Both the position numbers and the translations under genes were made by a program. From an uncultured Victivallales bacterium (GTDB lineage Bacteria > Verrucomicrobiota > Lentisphaeria > Victivallales > UBA1829), in the NCBI GenBank assembly GCA_944391115.1, contig CALXSJ010000005.1, forward strand, positions 62,001 through 126,000: 64,000 nucleotides of DNA, given 5' to 3'. The stretch's first letter is position 1. Every line of letters begins with the position of its first letter. A model generated the notes under the pieces. That model was not told the DNA's origin and did not search any database. It was given only the letters and a program-made list of their open reading frames with translations. Of this stretch, positions 35,284 through 43,895 are shown piece after piece.

Positions 35284-37164
35284 TCAAAGCAGTTTCCCGG
35301 CAAGCGCGAGCCGCAGTTCCGGCAGATCCGTTTCGGCCAGAACATTCGGAATCATCACGGAAAGCGGATCCTTCGGAACCGGATTGCGGACCATGCCCTC
35401 CCAGGAATCCGGCGCATCGGTCAGCTTCAGCGCGGTGATCTTCTCAGAGAGAAGAGCGGCGATCATGGCAGGAACCGTCCCCTGCCCCCTGGCATGCATT
35501 TCAATTTGCGCGCCCGTCTGCGAGAGGAGTTCTGCCGCGCAGAGAATATCCTTTACTTTTCCGCTCAGAACGGGTTTTCCGAACATGAGTCCGAGCGAGG
35601 CGTAATGATAATCGAACTGATATTCATTGAAGAAGTTCCGCTCCAGTGGCTGATCGCATCCGGAGGGCATGCACTCGCCGATTCCGCGGACATCCAGGCC
35701 GTATACAGCGGCATCTTCCGGGAAAACAAGTTTTTCCAGTTCATCCTGCGCATCCAGATGCGGGATGTAAAGAATGACTTTCCCGCCGGCCGGCAGATGA
35801 TAAAACGCCTGATCTGCGGATTTCAGCTTGAGCACGCACATAAGACGGCCGTCCGGCTCCGTTTCCAGTCCGAAACGGGAATAGACGGCCGGACCTTCCG
35901 TGCGGAAGCGCAGGATCCGGAAATGAGGCGTGAAGGGATCGTCAAGGCTGAGCAGACGCCGCAGGATTGCGCAGAGCTCCTCTTTTCCGTGCGTTTTCCG
36001 CGCACCTGCCAGCGCGGAGGCCTTTTCCGCGGCAAAAGCGCGGATGTATTTGTTCACGGCGAGGTTCCGGACCTGTCCGCCCGGAGCCGCGCTGAGCTCC
36101 TGTTCGGAAGAAAGCGGAATATCGGCAGGCTCCTCCGGGGAAACGCCGACTTTTGCCGTATCATTGAAGAGCGAATACATGGCCTCGCGGTTGGTCTTTG
36201 AATATCCGTGATCGCCGGGGCCGATGGTCAGACGGACGGCATCCTCCGCTCCGAGCAGGCGGTAGACACGGCGGACCTCTTCATAAGTTTCCTTTGTTCC
36301 GCGCGGATCGAAAAAGTCATTGCTCTGCCCGAGAATCACCAGCGGGCGCGGAGCCCTGGCAATCAGGAAATCGCCCATTTCAAGTCCGGCGGCGAAGGTG
36401 CCCGGCGGCATCTGCTCCGAATCGGCGGGCAGTTCGTTTTCCACATTATGCAGCCAGGTCGTGATATAGCAGCTGGGCGCGGCCATGGTCAGGCGGTCTT
36501 CAAGCGCGTTGACAAAGGTTGTCATGGTGCCGCCGCCGGAATTCCCCGTCACTCCGACGCGGGTTGCATCGACCTCGGGGCGGCTCAGGAGATAATCCAG
36601 TCCGCGGATCGCATCCCAGGCCCGCCATGCCCCCATGGTCTCTCCGGTCAGAAGAAGCTGCCTGCCGATGATATTGTGCTCCGTGCAGCAGTTGCCGGAA
36701 AAGCCGGGAATGTCAAGGAACTGCAGACGTTCGCCCTGACTGACGGGATCAACGGCAAGCACGGCATATCCTTTCATGGCTAGCGCGCGCTGACAGGTCT
36801 GGTAGATCTCCGAGGCCTTTCCATTCTGGGAATGACCGCACAGAAAGAGCACCGCGGGAACCTTCCCCTCCGCTTTCGGAAGATAAAGACTGGCGGTCAC
36901 GGGATATTCCGGACGGCTGTGATAAATGATCTTGTGCATGACAAAGGAGCCGAAGTCAATGGATCCGGTTTCATATGCGTCAAGCGGCGTTTTTTCTGCG
37001 GGAAATGGAAACAGCGCGGCAATTTTTGTCCGGACCTCCGCGACGTAGCGTTCCGCGTCCTCCCGGGTATGCAAAGCGTCAAGGCGCGCTTTCCTTGCGG
37101 CGAAATTCTCTCTGACAAGATCCAGATAATAATCCTGAACCGCGGTTCCGAACAATGGCGTCAT
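35284..37164 (-). CDS. Alpha/beta-hydrolase esterase, dienelactone-hydrolase/acetyl-xylan-esterase type
   Basis: 626 residues from the ATG at 37164, preferred because AAGGAGAAG lies nine bases before it; an upstream ATG at 37188 has no ribosome site. No signal peptide. The first half is an alpha/beta hydrolase: VPAVLFLCGHSQNGK (oxyanion region), GYAVLAVDPVSQGER, nucleophile elbow GVTGNSGGGTM, Asp in GQSNDFFDPRG and His in GPGDHGYS. The second half (~390-626) resembles a degenerate second hydrolase-like domain (GKVILYIPHLDAQDE, VYGLDVRGIGE, RGQGTVPAM) as in two-domain members of the family. Such proteins often deacetylate or demethylate plant glycan fragments. The gene is monocistronic, with a LacI-type operator in its promoter. 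Confidence 0.88.
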   Translation of the reverse strand: MTPLFGTAVQDYYLDLVRENFAARKARLDALHTREDAERYVAEVRTKIAALFPFPAEKTPLDAYETGSIDFGSFVMHKIIYHSRPEYPVTASLYLPKAEGKVPAVLFLCGHSQNGKASEIYQTCQRALAMKGYAVLAVDPVSQGERLQFLDIPGFSGNCCTEHNIIGRQLLLTGETMGAWRAWDAIRGLDYLLSRPEVDATRVGVTGNSGGGTMTTFVNALEDRLTMAAPSCYITTWLHNVENELPADSEQMPPGTFAAGLEMGDFLIARAPRPLVILGQSNDFFDPRGTKETYEEVRRVYRLLGAEDAVRLTIGPGDHGYSKTNREAMYSLFNDTAKVGVSPEEPADIPLSSEQELSAAPGGQVRNLAVNKYIRAFAAEKASALAGARKTHGKEELCAILRRLLSLDDPFTPHFRILRFRTEGPAVYSRFGLETEPDGRLMCVLKLKSADQAFYHLPAGGKVILYIPHLDAQDELEKLVFPEDAAVYGLDVRGIGECMPSGCDQPLERNFFNEYQFDYHYASLGLMFGKPVLSGKVKDILCAAELLSQTGAQIEMHARGQGTVPAMIAALLSEKITALKLTDAPDSWEGMVRNPVPKDPLSVMIPNVLAETDLPELRLALAGKLL

Positions 37165-37231
37165 TTTTTTCTTCTCCTTATCAAGCATAAATCAGCCGGC
37201 AGAATCATGCGATCTCATGATCTCTCGCTCT

Positions 37232-37260
37232 ACTATATCTGCCAACGTTGGCAAAATCAA
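37232..37260 (-). promoter_or_regulatory. Promoter of the esterase gene, overlapped by a LacI-type operator
   Basis: On the minus strand TTGATT (37260-37255), a 17-base spacer and TATAGT (37237-37232), 68 bases before the esterase ATG. The spacer is almost filled by the perfect 14-bp palindrome at 37240-37253. Confidence 0.6.
37240..37253. promoter_or_regulatory. LacI/GalR-family operator TGCCAACGTTGGCA
   Basis: A perfect 14-bp palindrome with the central CG step typical of LacI/GalR-family operators. It lies between the -35 and -10 boxes, so bound repressor would block polymerase. No full LacI-family gene (with LacI helix-turn-helix) is in the window, so the repressor is encoded elsewhere. 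Confidence 0.7.
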
Positions 37261-37520
37261 GCGGAGGCAGATCAAAAATCTGCAAGAAATCCATCATGAA
37301 AAAGACACAGGAAATCTTTGCCTGCAGTGCTTTGAAAAGTCCGGATCATTCGTAAGCGGGAAAAGAAAGGAGAGGCGGAATGGAAACAATCATTTGTGAA
37401 ATATTTCACATCCAATTCAAAACGCATTTTCTCTTTTGCACAAATCATGCTTCCCCGGGGGATTGTTCCATGAATCTCCCGGGAAGGGAAAGAATCTTTC
37501 CGGAAGTTGAAATTCTCCGC

Positions 37521-37548
37521 TTGAAAATATTTTGAAAGCAAGTATAGT
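37521..37548 (+). promoter_or_regulatory. Candidate promoter of the hydCBA operon
   Basis: TTGAAA at 37521-37526, a 16-base spacer and TATAGT at 37543-37548. It implies a ~265-base leader before hydC. The leader (37549-37820) has no gene or riboswitch that I recognise, and the rest of 37261-37520 holds nothing I can name. Confidence 0.5.
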
Positions 37549-37820
37549 TACTGTGTGAAAAAAATCACGTTATTGTTTTTCCGCCATTGCGCTTTCCGCA
37601 GGAAGTTTTTTTTTCTGCCGCCGCATGCAAAAGGGAGATTTTCCGCCCTTTTCCGCCGGAACGGAAGCGTCCGGAGCCGGAAGCGCGGGAAAATGATCGT
37701 TTTACGGATGAAAACCCGCCTCCTCTGCCGGGCTGTCATGAGGATGCGGGGGATCTTGTTTTTACGGAACATGGATGAATCAATATATGAAAAAAGCAAT
37801 CTTATTATTCAGGAGGTAAG

Positions 37821-38333
37821 ATGGACAAGGCAACAGTGGCAGCGGAAACCGCTGCAAGAATGCAGGACGCGGAAGAGGTCCTCAGGGAAAACAATTACGA
37901 CAAGGCCCGTCTGGTTCCCATTCTTCAGGGCATCCAGGCCCGTTACAGATGGCTTTCCAAGGATCTGATCAGCTACGTGGCGAAGGCTGTCGGCCTTCCG
38001 CCCGCGCGGGTTTACGGAGTGGCGACCTTCTACGCGCATTTCACGCTCAAGCCCAAGGGAAAGTACATCATCAAGCTCTGCGACGGAACCGCCTGTCATG
38101 TGAAGGGTTCCACCCCGATCCTCGACGCGCTGCGGACAAAGCTCAACATCAAGCCCGGGCATGACTCCTCCGACGACATGCTGTTCACGGTTGACACGGT
38201 AAGCTGTCTCGGCGCCTGCGGACTGGCGCCGGTCATGGTCGTCAATGATGAAGTGCACGGACAGGTGCGTCCCGCCGACGTCGACCGGATCATCGACGAC
38301 GTTCTCGCAAAAGAAAAACCCCAGTCGAAATAA
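37821..38333 (+). CDS. hydC: NAD-linked [FeFe]-hydrogenase gamma subunit, NuoE-like
   Basis: 170-residue thioredoxin-like [2Fe-2S] subunit. NuoE/HydC signatures: LVPILQGIQARYRWLS, ARVYGVATFYAHF, and the cluster cysteines in CDGTACHVKG and CLGACGLAPV. With the next two genes it forms the trimeric soluble hydrogenase that, in the electron-bifurcating group A3 enzymes, couples NADH and reduced ferredoxin oxidation to H2 formation. A strong AGGAGGT precedes the ATG. The next gene starts 19 bases after its stop. Respiratory complex I is unlikely because only E- and F-like subunits plus a hydrogenase are present. Confidence 0.94.
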   Translation: MDKATVAAETAARMQDAEEVLRENNYDKARLVPILQGIQARYRWLSKDLISYVAKAVGLPPARVYGVATFYAHFTLKPKGKYIIKLCDGTACHVKGSTPILDALRTKLNIKPGHDSSDDMLFTVDTVSCLGACGLAPVMVVNDEVHGQVRPADVDRIIDDVLAKEKPQSK

Positions 38334-38352
38334 GTAAGGAGCGTCCCGCAAC

Positions 38353-40251
38353 ATGTGCAACAAAACCATCGACATCGACGTATGCGCGAAAGATTATAAG
38401 AACAAGCTTGACGGGGTCAAGAAGCGGATCATCATCTGCGCCGGCACCGGCTGCGTGGCGAACGGTTCCCTCGCGGTCCGCGACGCCATCCTCGAAGAGC
38501 TTGCCAGACACAACCTCAACGTCAATACAGACCTTGAAAAAGAGGAACTCAAGGAAAATTCCCACTATGTCTCCAAGAGCGGCTGTCAGGGATTCTGCCA
38601 GATGGGACCGCTTCTCCGCATCGAGCCGGACGGCATTCTTTACACAAAGGTGAAAGCCTCCGACGCCGCGGAAATCGTCAATGAAACAATCCTCGGCGGC
38701 AACGTGATCGAACGCCTCCTCTATCAGAGCCCGATCGACGGAAAACATTACCGCGGCGATCACGAGATTCCCTTCTACAAGAGACAGCACCGCATTGTGC
38801 TGGCGAACTGCACCATCGAACCCGCCAGCATCAGCGAATACATCGCCAAGAGAGGATACGAGGCGGCGCGGAAGGCATTTACACAAATGACGCCGGAAGA
38901 GGTCTGCAAGGTGCTTGAGGACTCCGGACTCCGGGGACGCGGAGGCGGTGGCTTCCCGACGGGCAGAAAATGGAGACTCACGCTCGCATCCAAAAACGAC
39001 GTCAAGTACGTGATCTGCAATGGCGACGAGGGCGACCCCGGCGCGTTCATGGACCGCTCCGTCATGGAGGGCAATCCCCACACCGTGATCGAGGGCATGA
39101 TGATCGCCGCCCGCGCGATCGAGGCGACGGAAGGCTATGTGTATGTCCGCGCGGAATATCCGCTGGCCGTCGAACGGATGCTCGCGGCGGTGAAGGACGC
39201 TGAGCGCGTCGGCATTCTCGGAGAAAACGTCTTCGGCTCCGGCAGAGGCTTCCGGATTCACATCATGGAAGGCGCGGGCGCGTTCGTCTGCGGCGAGGAG
39301 ACGGCGCTGATCGCCTCCATCGAAGGCAAGCGCGGCATGCCGATGCCCAAGCCCCCCTTCCCCGCACAGCGCGGTCTCTGGGGCAAGCCGACCGTCATCA
39401 ACAACGTCGAGACGCTTGCGACGGTCGCGTATATCGTGCGTGAAGGCGCGGCGAAGTTCCGCGAACTCGGAACCCCCACGTCGCCGGGAACGAAAACCTT
39501 CGCCCTCACCGGACACGTGGCGAACACCGGACTCATTGAAGTTCCGTTCGGAACCACACTCGGCGAAATCGTCAACGAAATCGGCGGCGGCGTCACGGAC
39601 GACCATGGCAGAATTTCCCCGGACAACTTCAAGGCGGTCCAGATCGGAGGCCCCTCCGGCGGCTGTCTCACGAAGGAGATGATCAACCTTCCGCTCGACT
39701 TCGATTCGCTCAAGAGCGTCGGCGCGATGGTCGGATCCGGCGGACTTGTCGTCATGAACCAGCAGACCTGCATGCCGGCCGTGGCGAAGTTCTTCATGCG
39801 CTTCACCCAGAACGAATCCTGCGGAAAATGCGTTCCCTGCCGCGAGGGCACCAAGCAGATGCTTGCGCTGCTCGACGACATCACAAAAGGCAAGGCGGAC
39901 GAAACAACGCTGTCGCTTCTCGAAGAGACCGCAAAAGCCGTCCAGCTGGGCTCTCTGTGCGGACTTGGAAAAACCGCGCCGAACCCGATTCTCTCCACGC
40001 TGCGCCACTTCCGCGAGGAGTATGAAACGCACGTCCGGAACAAACGCTGTCCCGCTGGACAGTGCAAGGCGCTGGCCGTTCCGGAAATTCTCGCGGACAA
40101 GTGCCGCGGATGCACGGTCTGCGCGAAGAAGTGCCCCGTCGGCGCGATCAGCGGCGCCCTCAAGCAGCCGCATAAGATCGATGTGGACAAGTGCATCCGC
40201 TGCGGCGCCTGCAAGACCGCCTGCAAATTCGGCGCGGTAACCGGACTTTGA
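38353..40251 (+). CDS. hydB: NAD-linked [FeFe]-hydrogenase beta subunit, NuoF-like, flavin and NADH binding
   Basis: 632 residues, the expected size. An N-terminal thioredoxin-like [2Fe-2S] domain is followed by the NuoF core: NADH/FMN-binding LRGRGGGGFPTGRKW, CNGDEGDPGAFMDR, GAGAFVCGEETALI, and the [4Fe-4S] ligands in ESCGKCVPCREG with a later Cys in LGSLCGLGK. The C-terminus adds a 2[4Fe-4S] ferredoxin domain (CRGCTVCAKKCPVGAI and CIRCGACKTACKFGAV). This three-part layout is typical of HydB/HndC of bifurcating hydrogenases rather than of complex I NuoF. It lies between hydC and hydA in one operon. Confidence 0.96.
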   Translation: MCNKTIDIDVCAKDYKNKLDGVKKRIIICAGTGCVANGSLAVRDAILEELARHNLNVNTDLEKEELKENSHYVSKSGCQGFCQMGPLLRIEPDGILYTKVKASDAAEIVNETILGGNVIERLLYQSPIDGKHYRGDHEIPFYKRQHRIVLANCTIEPASISEYIAKRGYEAARKAFTQMTPEEVCKVLEDSGLRGRGGGGFPTGRKWRLTLASKNDVKYVICNGDEGDPGAFMDRSVMEGNPHTVIEGMMIAARAIEATEGYVYVRAEYPLAVERMLAAVKDAERVGILGENVFGSGRGFRIHIMEGAGAFVCGEETALIASIEGKRGMPMPKPPFPAQRGLWGKPTVINNVETLATVAYIVREGAAKFRELGTPTSPGTKTFALTGHVANTGLIEVPFGTTLGEIVNEIGGGVTDDHGRISPDNFKAVQIGGPSGGCLTKEMINLPLDFDSLKSVGAMVGSGGLVVMNQQTCMPAVAKFFMRFTQNESCGKCVPCREGTKQMLALLDDITKGKADETTLSLLEETAKAVQLGSLCGLGKTAPNPILSTLRHFREEYETHVRNKRCPAGQCKALAVPEILADKCRGCTVCAKKCPVGAISGALKQPHKIDVDKCIRCGACKTACKFGAVTGL

Positions 40252-40273
40252 TTAATACAGGAGCTCATACACA

Positions 40274-42301
40274 ATGGAAAATATGAAAAAGAAAACCCTG
40301 ACCATCAACGGTCATGAAGTTGAGATCGGTTCCGAGAAGAACCTCCTTGAAGTGATCCGGAGAATCGGGATCGAGATTCCGACCTTCTGCTATCACTCCG
40401 AACTGAGCGCATACGGCGCCTGCCGTCTCTGTCTTGTCGAGGTCGAGGGCCGCGGCATCATGGCGTCCTGCTCCACGGCTCCGGAACCCGGCATGAAGGT
40501 TCACACGGACTCCAAGCAGCTCCGCGCGATGCGCAAAATCAACATCGAGCTGCTGCTCGCGAATCACAAGCGCGAATGCCCCTCCTGCATCCGGAGCTAT
40601 TCCTGTACGCTGCAGAACCTTGCGCGCCGCCTCGGCGTCGAGGAGATCCGCTACAAGCAGGTCACGGAATTCCAGCCGATCGACGAATCCTCTCCCGCCC
40701 TGACGCGCGATCCGAACAAATGCGTGCTCTGCGGCGACTGCGTCAGAATGTGCAAGGAAGTGCAGGGAATCGGCGCGATCGACTTCACTCACCGCGGCTC
40801 CCACTCCAAGGTGGCACCGGCGTTTGAGTCCAACCTCGGATCCGTTGAATGCATCAACTGCGGCCAGTGCGTCCAGGTCTGCCCGACCGGGGCATTGACG
40901 CCGAAGCAGGAACGCGAAGACGTCTGGCGCGCGATTCACGATCCGAACAAGATCGTTGTCGCCTCGATCGCCCCCGCGGTGCGCGTCGGCATCGGCGAGT
41001 ATTTCAATCTGCCTCCGGGCGAAAACCTTGCGGGCAAACTCGTGGCGGCCCTCCGCCTGATGGGTTTCGACTATGTCTACGATACCACGTTCGCCGCGGA
41101 CATGACGATTGTCGAGGAGGCCGAGGAGTTTCTGCGGCGCGTGCAGGCGGGCGGTCCCTTCCCGATGTTCACAAGCTGCTGCCCCGGCTGGGTCAAATAC
41201 GCGGAGACGAATTTCCCCGAGCTCAATGCCAATCTTTCGACCTGCCGCTCTCCGCAGCAGATGTTCGGAAGCATCGCCAAGGAGGCGCTCCCGAAAATTC
41301 TCAATGTTCCGCGTGAAAACATCGTCGTCGTTTCGATCATGCCGTGCACGGCGAAAAAGTTCGAAGCGAAACTCGACAAATTCAAGACAAACGGCATTCA
41401 GGACGTGGATCATGTCATCACGACGGCGGAAGTCGGCACGATGATCCATTCGTTCGGCATCCATTTTGCGGAACTTGAGGCGGAGGCTTTCGATATGCCG
41501 CTCGGGTTCGGAACCGGCGCAGGCGTGATTTTCGGAACCTCCGGCGGCGTGATGGAAGCTGCATTGCGCTATGCCGCGGAAAAGATCAACGGCAAAGTGC
41601 CGCATGCCATCGAGTTCCCTGCGGTGCGCGGATCGGAGCGCTTCAAGGAAACGGAAATCCAGGCAGGGGACAAAACCCTCCGGATTGCTGTCGTGAACAC
41701 GCTTTCCGAAGCGAAGAAAATCGCATCCGAAGCCGCGGCCGGCAAATCGCCCTATCACTTCATCGAAGTCATGGCGTGTCCGGGCGGCTGCGTCTGCGGC
41801 GGCGGACAGCCGATCACGAACGACAGGACCAGCAAGGCCAAGAGAATGAACGGCCTCTACAAGACCGACAAGAACATGCAGTTCCAGAAATCACAGGACA
41901 ATCCGACCGTCGTGGAATGCTATGAAAAATTCCTGGACGGCCGTCCGAATTCCCACAAGGCGCACGAACTGCTCCATACCGCGTATGAAAACCGCGACAG
42001 CGTGTTCGATGCGCGCTATCTGGTGCAGAAGGGTTCCTCTCCGAAATGCGTCTCGATCGCGGTCTGCGTGACTCCGGCGAACGACGAGGATCACAAGGCG
42101 GAACGGGTGCTGAACAGCATGATTTCGCTTGCGGACGCGCTCGGCGTCTCCTCCCGCGTGGATATTGAGGCCGCTTACGCGCCGGCATCCGCCGCGGGCC
42201 GCAAGGCGGGTGAAGTCATGATCGGCACCGTCAAGCTGGATGGAGCCGACACGGAAGCCGTCAAGAGAGTGCTTGCCGAAGAGCTTGCGAAACTTTCCTG
42301 A
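40274..42301 (+). CDS. hydA: [FeFe]-hydrogenase catalytic subunit
   Basis: 675 residues. N-terminal domains: [2Fe-2S] (YHSELSAYGACRLCLVEVEG), a His-ligated [4Fe-4S] (HKRECPSCIRSYSC) and two [4Fe-4S] clusters (CVLCGDCVRMCKE, CINCGQCVQVCPTG). The H-cluster motifs are complete: L1 TSCCPGW (Cys302 in the proton-transfer position, Cys303 a ligand), L2 MPCTAKKFE (Cys358), and L3 EVMACPGGCVCGGGQP (Cys502 and Cys506), numbered almost as in Clostridium CpI. A C-terminal extension of ~100 residues after the H domain has few cysteines and no obvious cluster motif. It is the last gene of the operon. The maturases HydE, HydF and HydG are not in the window. Confidence 0.97.
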   Translation: MENMKKKTLTINGHEVEIGSEKNLLEVIRRIGIEIPTFCYHSELSAYGACRLCLVEVEGRGIMASCSTAPEPGMKVHTDSKQLRAMRKINIELLLANHKRECPSCIRSYSCTLQNLARRLGVEEIRYKQVTEFQPIDESSPALTRDPNKCVLCGDCVRMCKEVQGIGAIDFTHRGSHSKVAPAFESNLGSVECINCGQCVQVCPTGALTPKQEREDVWRAIHDPNKIVVASIAPAVRVGIGEYFNLPPGENLAGKLVAALRLMGFDYVYDTTFAADMTIVEEAEEFLRRVQAGGPFPMFTSCCPGWVKYAETNFPELNANLSTCRSPQQMFGSIAKEALPKILNVPRENIVVVSIMPCTAKKFEAKLDKFKTNGIQDVDHVITTAEVGTMIHSFGIHFAELEAEAFDMPLGFGTGAGVIFGTSGGVMEAALRYAAEKINGKVPHAIEFPAVRGSERFKETEIQAGDKTLRIAVVNTLSEAKKIASEAAAGKSPYHFIEVMACPGGCVCGGGQPITNDRTSKAKRMNGLYKTDKNMQFQKSQDNPTVVECYEKFLDGRPNSHKAHELLHTAYENRDSVFDARYLVQKGSSPKCVSIAVCVTPANDEDHKAERVLNSMISLADALGVSSRVDIEAAYAPASAAGRKAGEVMIGTVKLDGADTEAVKRVLAEELAKLS

Positions 42302-42325
42302 CAATCCTGTCCGGTTTTCCGGCAC

Positions 42326-42366
42326 AAAAAATCCCGCGCCGTTCCAAACGGCGCGGGATTTTTTTT
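42326..42366. terminator. Bidirectional Rho-independent terminator
   Basis: AATCCCGCGCCGTT and AACGGCGCGGGATT form a perfect GC-rich stem with loop CCA, with A-tract on the left and T-tract (eight T) on the right. It ends hydCBA on the plus strand, 25 bases after the stop, and the convergent phosphohexomutase gene on the minus strand. Confidence 0.95.
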
Positions 42367-42410
42367 CGCTCGCAAAGAGAAGAAGCGGAGCGGATGAGCC
42401 TCTGTCGGAA

Positions 42411-43736
42411 TCAGCCTCTGATGAGTTTCAGAAGTTCATCGCGTTTCTCTTCCATTGTCGCCTTGTCCTTCGCCTCGACGATCAGGCGGAGAAGCGGCTC
42501 CGTATTGGAGGCGCGGACATTGAACCACCAGTCGGAGTATTCCACGGAGATGCCGTCCAGCTCAAACATGTGTCCGTCGGAGTATTTCGTCCGGATCCGT
42601 TCAAGGATCGGCTTCACATCGGCGACTCTGGAATTGATCTCGCCGCTGGAGAAATACTTCCGGAGCGGGGCGACCAGTTCGCTGAGCGGCTTTTTCTTTC
42701 CGCAGATGAGATTGGCCAGTTTTATCATGGCAAGGCCCTGGGATTCGGCCACGTAATTTTCCCGGAAATAGTAGTGTCCGGAAAGTTCGCCGGCGAACAC
42801 TGCGCCGTATTCGCGCATCTGCGCCTTGATGAATGCATGTCCGACCCGGGACATGATCGGACGTCCGCCGTTTTCCTGAATGCATTCCCGGACCGCCCAG
42901 CTGCTGCGGAGGTCATAAAGGATCGGCACGGTGCCCTGCCCTTTTTCCGACAGGATGTCCTGCGCGATCAGGGCGGTGAAGAGATCCATCGGGATAATCT
43001 GCCCCTTGTCGTCCACGAATCCGCAGCGGTCCGCGTCGCCGTCGAATCCGGCTCCGAAGTCCGCGCCGACTTCCACGACCTTTGCGCGGAGGGCGTTCAG
43101 GGTGTCCGTATGCAGGGGATTCGCCTCGTGATTCGGGAACGTCCCGTCCAGTTCCTTGTAAAGCGGGACAATGTCGAACAGGTCCTCAATTCCTGCAATT
43201 TCATAGGAGCCCATGGCGTTGGCATAGTCGACAACGACTTTGAGCTTGCGGTCCATTCTGGCTTTGGAACGGAGAAATTCCCCGTATTCCTTTGCGATGT
43301 CATAGCGGGAGACGCTTCCGGTCCGCTCCGGCTCCGGCCATTCGTTTTTCGCGACGAGAGCCTCGATATCCGCGATTCCGGTCGCGCCGCTGATCGGGAT
43401 TGCCTGTTCCCGGCAGATTTTGAATCCGTTCCACTCGGCGGTATTGTGGGAAGCGGTAATCATGACGCCGGCATCCGCGCCGAGCTTGCCGTTCGCGTGA
43501 TAGCTCATCGGAGTCGAGCACATGCCGAGGTCAATGACGTCCGCCCCCTGCTCCGTAATGCCTTTTGCCAGAGCCTGGAAGAGCGGAAGCGAATGCGGGC
43601 GCATGTCTCTGCCAACCACGATTTTCCTTGCCTTCAGAAAAACAACAACGGCTCTTCCGATTCTCTCGGCGATGTTTTCGTCCAGCTGTTCCGGATAAAC
43701 TCCACGGATATCGTAGGCTTTGAAAATTCCTGACAT
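42411..43736 (-). CDS. manB: Phosphomannomutase/phosphoglucomutase, AlgC/ManB type
   Basis: 441 residues; interconverts hexose 1- and 6-phosphates for nucleotide-sugar and glycan synthesis. The four alpha-D-phosphohexomutase motifs are present: the phosphoserine loop ITASHNTAEWNG, metal loop GFDGDADRCGF, sugar-binding GELSGHYYF and phosphate-binding RASNTEPLLR. The short form of the N-terminus (FKAYDIRGVYPEQL) fits the PMM/PGM group more than phosphoglucosamine mutase. AAGGAGATGG precedes the ATG, and a promoter lies at 43773-43801. It appears monocistronic. Confidence 0.95.
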   Translation of the reverse strand: MSGIFKAYDIRGVYPEQLDENIAERIGRAVVVFLKARKIVVGRDMRPHSLPLFQALAKGITEQGADVIDLGMCSTPMSYHANGKLGADAGVMITASHNTAEWNGFKICREQAIPISGATGIADIEALVAKNEWPEPERTGSVSRYDIAKEYGEFLRSKARMDRKLKVVVDYANAMGSYEIAGIEDLFDIVPLYKELDGTFPNHEANPLHTDTLNALRAKVVEVGADFGAGFDGDADRCGFVDDKGQIIPMDLFTALIAQDILSEKGQGTVPILYDLRSSWAVRECIQENGGRPIMSRVGHAFIKAQMREYGAVFAGELSGHYYFRENYVAESQGLAMIKLANLICGKKKPLSELVAPLRKYFSSGEINSRVADVKPILERIRTKYSDGHMFELDGISVEYSDWWFNVRASNTEPLLRLIVEAKDKATMEEKRDELLKLIRG

Positions 43737-43772
43737 GATGCCATCTCCTTGTAAAGTTCAATTTGAATACGT

Positions 43773-43801
43773 AACTTACTTTCAGATTCTTTCAATGTCA
43801 A
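43773..43801 (-). promoter_or_regulatory. Promoter of the phosphohexomutase gene
   Basis: On the minus strand a perfect TTGACA (43801-43796), 17 bases, then TAAGTT (43778-43773), 37 bases before the ATG. Confidence 0.5.
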
Positions 43802-43895
43802 GCGGCGGGAAAAAGATAAAACGGGAAATAAACAGTCTGGCCCGGACAGCGGAAAAAACGCCGTTTCCTGTGAGTTCCCGGATCCGGGAGGGAAA

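Noticed and set aside
37549-37820. Short basic frames in the hydCBA leader
   Set aside because: No ribosome site, Arg/Phe-rich composition and overlap in both orientations suggest chance frames.
38290-41758. Long minus-strand frames opposite hydB and hydA
   Set aside because: The plus-strand hydrogenase genes have complete cofactor motifs; the antisense frames reflect GC-rich codon use only.
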